Shown piece by piece: positions 58,505-64,000 of a stretch of 64,000 bases of DNA. Source of the stretch: Ehretia macrophylla (taxonomy: Eukaryota; Streptophyta; Magnoliopsida; Boraginales; Ehretiaceae); the NCBI GenBank assembly GCA_037974665.1, contig CM075775.1:29331732-29395731 (forward strand), read 5' to 3'. The notes under the pieces were generated by a model. It saw only the letters and a program-made list of their open reading frames with translations, was not told the DNA's origin and made no database searches. Within the stretch, counting starts at the first letter, position 1. The number at the start of each line of letters is the position of its first letter. The translations under genes and the position numbers were made by a program.

Positions 58505-59014
58505 GGGTTAAAGACATGTAAGTCCCTGACTTTTTTGTCTTGGACCAATTACGTCATTTTGTTTTTTCTTTTCCTTTCTCAACTCATTCCGTTCGTCAAA
58601 AGTTAATCAAATTTAACTGATAAGGGATATTTTAGTCATTTTGTTTATCACAAAGGGAAAAAATAAGGAGTTGTTTGGAAATATTTTCGAAAACTATTTT
58701 TATGTTTTCAAAAACAGAAAAAAAAAACTTGTTTGACATAAGTTATTTTCAGTGATTGTTTTCAAAAACTGTTTCAATAAATCTGTTCTTAGCAATAAGA
58801 AAATAAGACCACATTTTATATGTTTTCATGTGTTTTCGTTTACTCTTATCCCATCAGATCTTCATTAAGGGCATAAAAATCTTTTTTCACAATCAGTGAC
58901 ATTTCTATCAAATTTAACTAACTTCTAACTAATGGAGGAGGAGAAAAAAAAAAAAAAGCTCAAGAACCTATTTGGTCCAAAGCAAAAAAGTCAGAGACGA
59001 TATGTCTTTAACCC
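58505..59014. mobile_element. Inverted-repeat element with about 45-bp termini
   Basis: The left end GGGTTAAAGACATGTAAGTC, then CCTGACTTTTTTGTCTTGGACCAA in sequence, is matched in inverted form at the right end, finishing TTGGTCCAAAGC and GTCTTTAACCC. The interior is A- and T-rich with GTTTTCAAAAAC-like stretches and has no coding capacity. A clear target duplication was not found, so the superfamily is open. It is a MITE or foldback element. Confidence 0.72.
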
Positions 59015-59280
59015 TTAATCTATATTCTTCTGAATTTTGAAACTTTAATAAAATAAAATAAAAAATCCAGCAGATCAAGGCTAATCCGAAGAAGACCAAG
59101 AAAAGAAAAAATTGATAACCAAATAAATCCATTTATTACTTGTTCAAATGAATAGTAGATTTCGTGTAAGTTCAGTTAGTTACACCAAGGCTACGTGGAA
59201 AGGAGAATTTCACGTGGAGTATTCTTCTCTTGGATCTAGGCATCGTAGAGGACGAACAGTTGCATTGTGTACAAATAGTG

Positions 59281-59631
59281 AAATTTGCCAAAATGATCTC
59301 TGGAGTTCCCTAAAATTTTTAATTGATTTTTATTATTTAAAATCAGTCAATTTAATTTTTATTATTTTTTTAAAAATTTAAATTCATTTATATTGCTTCT
59401 CAAAACAATTTAATTTAGTTCTTGCCTAAATTGGTTAATTTTTTTTTTTTGTAAAATAATGGGACTAAATTAATTTTTTTGGGAAATAATAAGAACTAAA
59501 TTAACTAATTTTGAACGAAAAAGATAAATTTAATTTTTTTTAAAAAATAGTATGAACTAAATTGATTAATTTTGAACAATAGAGGAGAATTTAAAATTTT
59601 GGGAAAACAACAGAGACTGTTTGTGCAATTT
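59281..59631. mobile_element. AT-rich MITE-like element with degenerate inverted ends
   Basis: The left end AAATTTGCCAAAATGATCTC and the complement of the right end AAATTGCACAAACAGTCTCT align with several mismatches, continuing to CCCTAAAATTTTTAA on one side and CCCAAAATTTTAAA on the other. The interior repeats ACTAAATTGATTAATTTTGAAC. No protein is encoded. Confidence 0.5.
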
Positions 59632-60560
59632 ATCCTATACAACTACGCAGGGAACTTGTGCAATTGTGTCAATGAGCTATTAATAAACATGTGTAGGTTC
59701 AAGACCCAATACCTTAAGCTTTTCGGTTAATAGTTGAGTTGTATACATAGGTGTTAAGGCCCATTTGTTCTCAGACTTTCTAGGCTCGCCACAATAAATT
59801 GGTATTAAAGCCGATGGTTTGAAGATCTTGACCCGGACTTGAAGAACTATGGTACAATTGTGATGGACTCTCGGTGGAGCTAGGCAGCTAGGCTCGAACA
59901 TGATGGAGTAAGGTCACGATAAACATAGTACTTGGGCTATACTCTCAAAGTTGTATAAAATTACGGTAACGCGATAGAGCACGGCTTGGTTGATGGAGCA
60001 AGACTTAGTTGTTCAGATCTCGAGCGGGTTCATACGAGAGTAAGATCGCCGTATCTCATGGTTGATCTAGGTGCATATGGGGAAGAGGTACTGGAGACAG
60101 GCGTCGTGGCTAAGGTGCATAAGAGATTTAAAAGCATGTGAGAGTGGTGAAGATGGATCCATCGACAATGAATATGAATCAAGGGGAGTTGAGGTCCAAT
60201 GTGTAGAGTTCACATGTGAAATGAGAAAATGTATTAGGAATTTCACATGGTGAACTAATGAATAAAAAAAATATTTTTTCTCACATGGAAAGATTAAGAG
60301 AAAAATAAACTATTAATAAACATGTGTAAACCCAAAATCCAATAATTTAAACTTTTGAATTAATAATAGAATTTTACACATAAATATTAAAGTCTATTTA
60401 TTTTCAGACTCTCAAGACTCGCCACAACAATAATCATAAAGTGGATTTAAAGTAGTTCTGCTCAAGGTGATGGATCCTCTTCTGATAATGCTTCAAACGA
60501 TAGGTAAAGGTAAGAAAAGGACGCAAGTTTATACACAATTAATCCTCAAGATTATCTACC
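59632..60560. other. Intergenic DNA with SINE-like traces
   Basis: Near 59693 AGGTTCAAGACCC and a following ATACCTTAAGCTTTTCGGTT look like a B-box and the start of a SINE body, and a related phrase recurs near 60330. No gene was recognised; the 60-codon reading at 60071-60253 has no known motif. Confidence 0.4.
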
Positions 60561-60635
60561 ACAGTCAAAAGAGCTGACCAATACTTGTTCGTCACTCATT
60601 GAGGAAAGAATTCGTCAAAGACTCTACGGACGGGT

Positions 60636-60643
60636 TATATAAA
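60636..60643 (+). promoter_or_regulatory. TATA box of small unknown gene, copy 2
   Basis: TATATAAA, about 150 bp before the ATG at 60792, in the same relative position as in copy 1. Upstream, 35 bp present in copy 1, including its W-box, are absent. The break falls in the loop of the CAAAGAC inverted repeat. Confidence 0.6.
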
Positions 60644-60791
60644 TGTACATGCAGCACACCTCTAGCCACCCAACATATTATCTTGTTCTGCTCATTTAGC
60701 TTTCCTTAAGGATTACACAAAGCAACACAACACCTCTTGCATCATTGTTCCTATATATCTCAGCCTTCCAGCAATCTTCAGAAGGCAGAAC

Positions 60792-61241
60792 ATGGCAACA
60801 AATGAAGGTCAATATGGTTCGGGAATGCTGCAGTTTCCTCAGCCAAGGATGCCCTTTTACGCTGATTACATAGTTTCTGATTCCAACATGTTGGAAGACA
60901 GACTTCCGACAAACCAATTCTCCGCAGGATATTATAATTTTGAGGAAGCATCGACAACAACACCTGAACTAGGTGAACAATTTGTTTCAGATGATGATTT
61001 GATTCATGTCTTCGAAGAATTTGTTGAAGAACTCAATGACAAGGGTCATGAATTGTTCAATAAATTCCTTCACAGGGGTGAAAAGGAAGCGCGATTTGGT
61101 AAACTTAAAATGCTTTTAGCAAAACTAGATTCGAATGGAGTAAGTGGTCCAACGATCATGGATAGAGGCGTAAATGTTGATTCTTCAAGAACGGTGGATG
61201 ATATAAGAGGCAAGCTTGAGCGCTTCAAAGTAGACTGTTAA
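60792..61241 (+). CDS. Small acidic protein of unknown family, copy 2, shortened
   Basis: 149 residues, the same as copy 1 apart from seven substitutions (T to R, F to L, E to A, L to F, K to E, L to F, M to T) up to residue 147. A 2-nt deletion then replaces the basic tail VKTVNLGGIVKKELKK by VDC. Further small changes downstream would not rescue the frame. The duplicated unit covers about 60561-61442 and lies in direct orientation 20 kb from copy 1, the gap being mostly the SIRE-like element. It may be a functional short form or a young pseudogene. Confidence 0.65.
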   Translation: MATNEGQYGSGMLQFPQPRMPFYADYIVSDSNMLEDRLPTNQFSAGYYNFEEASTTTPELGEQFVSDDDLIHVFEEFVEELNDKGHELFNKFLHRGEKEARFGKLKMLLAKLDSNGVSGPTIMDRGVNVDSSRTVDDIRGKLERFKVDC

Positions 61242-61442
61242 CCTTGGAGGAATTGTCAAGGAAGAGTAAAGAAATAGTCTTGTTCTCTAATCTAGTAACG
61301 TGATAAACTCTGTAAAACCTTGTAATTGTTTTTATTTGTTTGAAATTCTTTGATTCGTTTTAGAATTTTTTTTATAAATTCTATTCTCGTGTAATCTTAG
61401 CTAAAGCAAGCTATATTAATCAAATATAATACCAAATATAAG

Positions 61443-62066
61443 CAAATTTTATTTTTTGATTCTCTTATTTAAATCACACAGTCTCAATAAGCTTAAATTT
61501 GTTTTATCTAAATAAAATTCAAATCCACAAATGGTTTGCAGACAAAAATTCAAAGATCAAAGCCATGTCAAATTTGGCCTTAAATGGGGACTATATCAAT
61601 CACAAACTCTATGAAAATTCTTAAAATTTTATAGGTATGAAATAAATTGTCGCCTAACCCAATTCATGTACATAAGCAAATTAGGGGTAATTGGAGATCA
61701 TAGCATCATGAATTATACTTCGCTTGGGCGTGCCTACTTCTTGATTCACGTTATTCAGTTTCTTTATGTTTCTTTGAACTTAAAAAGATAAGAACATTTT
61801 GCATTTGACTGTTCTATTTCATTTTGATTCTACTTTTCTCTAAGTTGTTTTCGTTTCTTTTCTTGCTTTTTCATCTCTTATATATCTTTATTAGTTTATT
61901 TTTGGGATCTAACAAAGTCAAAATAATTCATCGTAAGCTCACTTACATCTTGATCCCCATATCAACATTGAATAAACCAAAATATTGACATTAGTTTTCG
62001 TTTTTTAGTTGATTTTTTTTTTTTTTTTTAACTCCCTTCAATATTTGCTCCTCAGCATATATATTT
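61443..62066. other. Intergenic DNA, no gene seen
   Basis: AT-rich sequence between the second gene copy and the foldback element, with a poly-T run near 62015. Nothing recognised. Confidence 0.5.
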
Positions 62067-62068
62067 TA

Positions 62069-62824
62069 GGGTGAATAGCTCTGGACCATCTTGTGGTCAA
62101 GCAAAACTAGCTATAACCTTCATGTGGTCCAAAAAATATAGCTGGACTCCTCTATGGTCCACCCGTTGATGCACACCGCCCCCCTCCGTCAAATTTTCCG
62201 TCAAAACTGACAAGATGTGTACCACACATAAATAAAATGCGATTTTAAATGATTTTAACGTATTTAATAATAAAATAATATTAGTAATTAAAAAAATTTA
62301 ATTTTTTCTTTTTTCTTTACATTTTCACCTTTTTTTTTTATTTATTACTAAAAAAAAATCATCTTCTCCAACCCCCACTATCCCCACCCCCACCCACGCA
62401 CCCACCCCCACCCCCACCCCCACCCCCACCTCCACCTCTACCCCTACCACCCCCACCCCCACCTCCACCTCTACCCCTACCCCTACCCCTTTACTGTCAT
62501 CGGCACAGCACCAACAAGGGGGAGGGGGAGGGGGGCGGGGGGTGTTGGGGGAGGGGGTGGGTGGAGAAGGTGAATTGTTTTTTTTGTAATAAATAATAAA
62601 ATAGGTGAAAATGAAAAGAAAAAAAAAAAAATTATTAATTATTAATTATTAATATTATTTTATTATTAAATACGTTAAAAATCATATTTTATTCGCGTGT
62701 GATACACTTTCTGTCAGTTTTGATAGCAAATTTGATGGAGAAGGGCGGTGTGCATTAACGGGTGGACCCCAGGGGGGTCCGACTATATTTTTTTGACTAC
62801 AGGGGGATACAGAGCTATTCACCC
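62069..62824. mobile_element. Foldback element with C-rich/G-rich core
   Basis: A 756-bp inverted-repeat element with termini GGGTGAATAGCTCTG and its complement CAGAGCTATTCACCC, flanked by TA on both sides. The arms, over 200 bp each, match imperfectly: GGTCCACCCGTT pairs with AACGGGTGGACC, and TTTAATAATAAAATAATATT with its complement. The core is a C-rich simple repeat on the plus strand (62370-62490, CACCCC and CTACCCC units) followed by a G-rich tract (62517-62570). No protein is encoded. The superfamily is not certain; TA flanks would fit a mariner-like or other TIR element. Confidence 0.75.
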
Positions 62825-62826
62825 TA

Positions 62827-63824
62827 TAATTTATTATCAAAAAAATAAATAAGCATTTGCTTCATAGTATTTTCAGTTTTTAATTCTATTAATACTTTTT
62901 ATTAACTTTCGTAAAATACAAAATTGTTCCTTCAAACAGTTCAGTTTGATAAAGAAAACAACTTAAATAGGGATTCTATTTTTGGGACAAATGGAGATTA
63001 ATCTATATTTTAAATTATTACGTAAAATAGCCTATATTTTAAAGAATGTGTATTTGCAACTTTCCAATAAAAGAAATAGAGACAAAAAGATATCAACGAC
63101 TTTATTATGCATATTTGGCACTTACTAACAAAAATTATGAATTAGCCCCTACTGCATGCCTACTTCCAAGTGATAGTTCCAAAATATTCTGTCCTCAACG
63201 TTAATGATTAAAATATTTCCAGATTAGCAAATAATACACTCACAATAATCTTAATCCCTAGAGGAGGAAAAAGAAGCTCTTCTTGCTAATTTTCAATTGA
63301 CTCTTGTTCATGTTGTTAACTCGAGTGGTTGAGTTGAATTTGGAAATATGGTTAAATAAATTTGAGATATTTTTTCATATTTTTCACATTTAGTTCTAGC
63401 TATTTCTGTACCTTTTTGTCAACTTGAACAACATATACAAATTCCCTTCACTCCTTTAATTTTTTTTATTACTAATGAAATATCTTTTACTACATCTGTC
63501 TTTTGTTGAATTTTTTTACGCCTCCACTGGCGAACATGTAACCTATAACACCTCCTTATGCCAAAAGTATTGTATATGTTCTTAATTAACTATGGATGCA
63601 GTTACACACATTTTTCTTTTTGGAGGGCATTAGTGGAGGTTGGAGGTAAACTGAATATGTCTAAAGCTAATGGTTGGAATTTTCAACTTTATCATGTCTT
63701 AAATTCAAATGTTCATCAGTCGAGTAGTCATTCTTTTTGCATTTTTGATATGCTATTAGGTCACGCATAGGGTAGATTTAGAATTTTGTTTTAAGACATG
63801 GCTAAAATAAATAATTTAACACTT
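62827..63824. other. Intergenic DNA, no gene seen
   Basis: AT-rich. The 70-codon reading at 63558-63770 has no family resemblance. No repeats with clear borders were seen. Confidence 0.5.
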
Positions 63825-64000
63825 AGGCTCCGTTTGTTTGCCGTAAAAATAACTTACTTGTGAAAAATATTTTCAGTAGAAAATATTTTATTGGAAAATA
63901 AAATATTTTTCTCCGTTTGTTTACCGTAAAATAACTTGTTTGTGGAAAATATTTTCAGTGGAAAATGTTTTCTTGGAAAATGTTTTCAGTGAAAAATATT
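63825..64000 (+). mobile_element. Start of a MITE-like repeat, cut by the window edge
   Basis: Begins near GGCTCCGTTTGTTTGCCGTA and repeats a closely similar unit from 63913 (CTCCGTTTGTTTACCGTAAA), with AAAATATTTTCAGTGGAAAA phrases. CTCCGTTTGTTT starts are common among plant non-autonomous DNA elements. The right end is beyond the window. Confidence 0.5.

Noticed and set aside
62455..62492. CCCTACCCCTACCCCT as an interstitial telomere
   Set aside because: Plant telomere repeat is CCCTAAA. These units are CTACCCC and CACCTC in a C-rich simple repeat.
63558..63770. 70-codon plus-strand frame near the right end
   Set aside because: No motif, no promoter and AT-rich surroundings; expected by chance.

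Overview
The window reads as nuclear DNA of a flowering plant, very probably a eudicot and perhaps an asterid. It is AT-rich, the plastid accD fragment has the N-terminus [12 protein letters not shown] that I associate with asterid plastomes, there is a plant-specific DUF247 gene, and plant-type Ty3/gypsy, Ty1/copia, SINE and foldback elements fill most of the sequence. I cannot name the species. Only three protein genes look like host genes: one DUF247 gene and two copies of a small gene I do not recognise. Almost everything else is transposon or organelle-derived.

Layout. Positions 1-3760 are a scrambled block of plastid DNA: matK, petN, trnQ, atpB, trnD-trnY, accD, ycf4, the trnL intron, trnR-ACG, rpoA, rpoC2 and atpB again, in an order and orientation no plastome has. 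Positions 5245-6711 are a solo copia LTR with a perfect GCTTT target duplication. Positions 6915-34284 are one stack of insertions on the minus strand. A decayed gypsy element (G1) has its 3' LTR split by a copia element (C1, 8282-27636). C1 is split in its reverse transcriptase/RNase H region by a Tekay-like chromovirus (G2, 10703-20886, target duplication GTTCC). G2 is split by a 308-bp palindromic Tourist-like MITE (14814-15121, target duplication TTA). C1 also carries a roughly 490-bp insert that looks organellar, and the G1 LTR carries a second solo LTR (28035-31379).

Positions 34285-35330 hold a copia gag/protease fragment. The intact DUF247 gene is at 36281-37633. The small unknown gene at 40645-41133 is repeated in direct orientation at 60792-61241, and between the two copies lies a SIRE-like copia element (41432-58122) with an env-like third ORF. 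That element is split in its reverse transcriptase region by a gypsy element with no coding capacity (G3, 45981-52849, target duplication GTGTG). The right end holds several inverted-repeat elements, one (62069-62824) with a strongly C-rich then G-rich core.

The genes do not form a pathway. The history is layered insertion followed by decay. In G2 the whole polyprotein stays in one frame from 18174 to 13142, apart from the MITE, and is broken only by stop codons, many of them CAG to TAG or TGG to TAG. That pattern fits deamination of methylated cytosine in silenced DNA. The host-side story is the duplicated small gene: the second copy has lost 35 bp of promoter, including a W-box, and its C-terminus through a 2-nt deletion.
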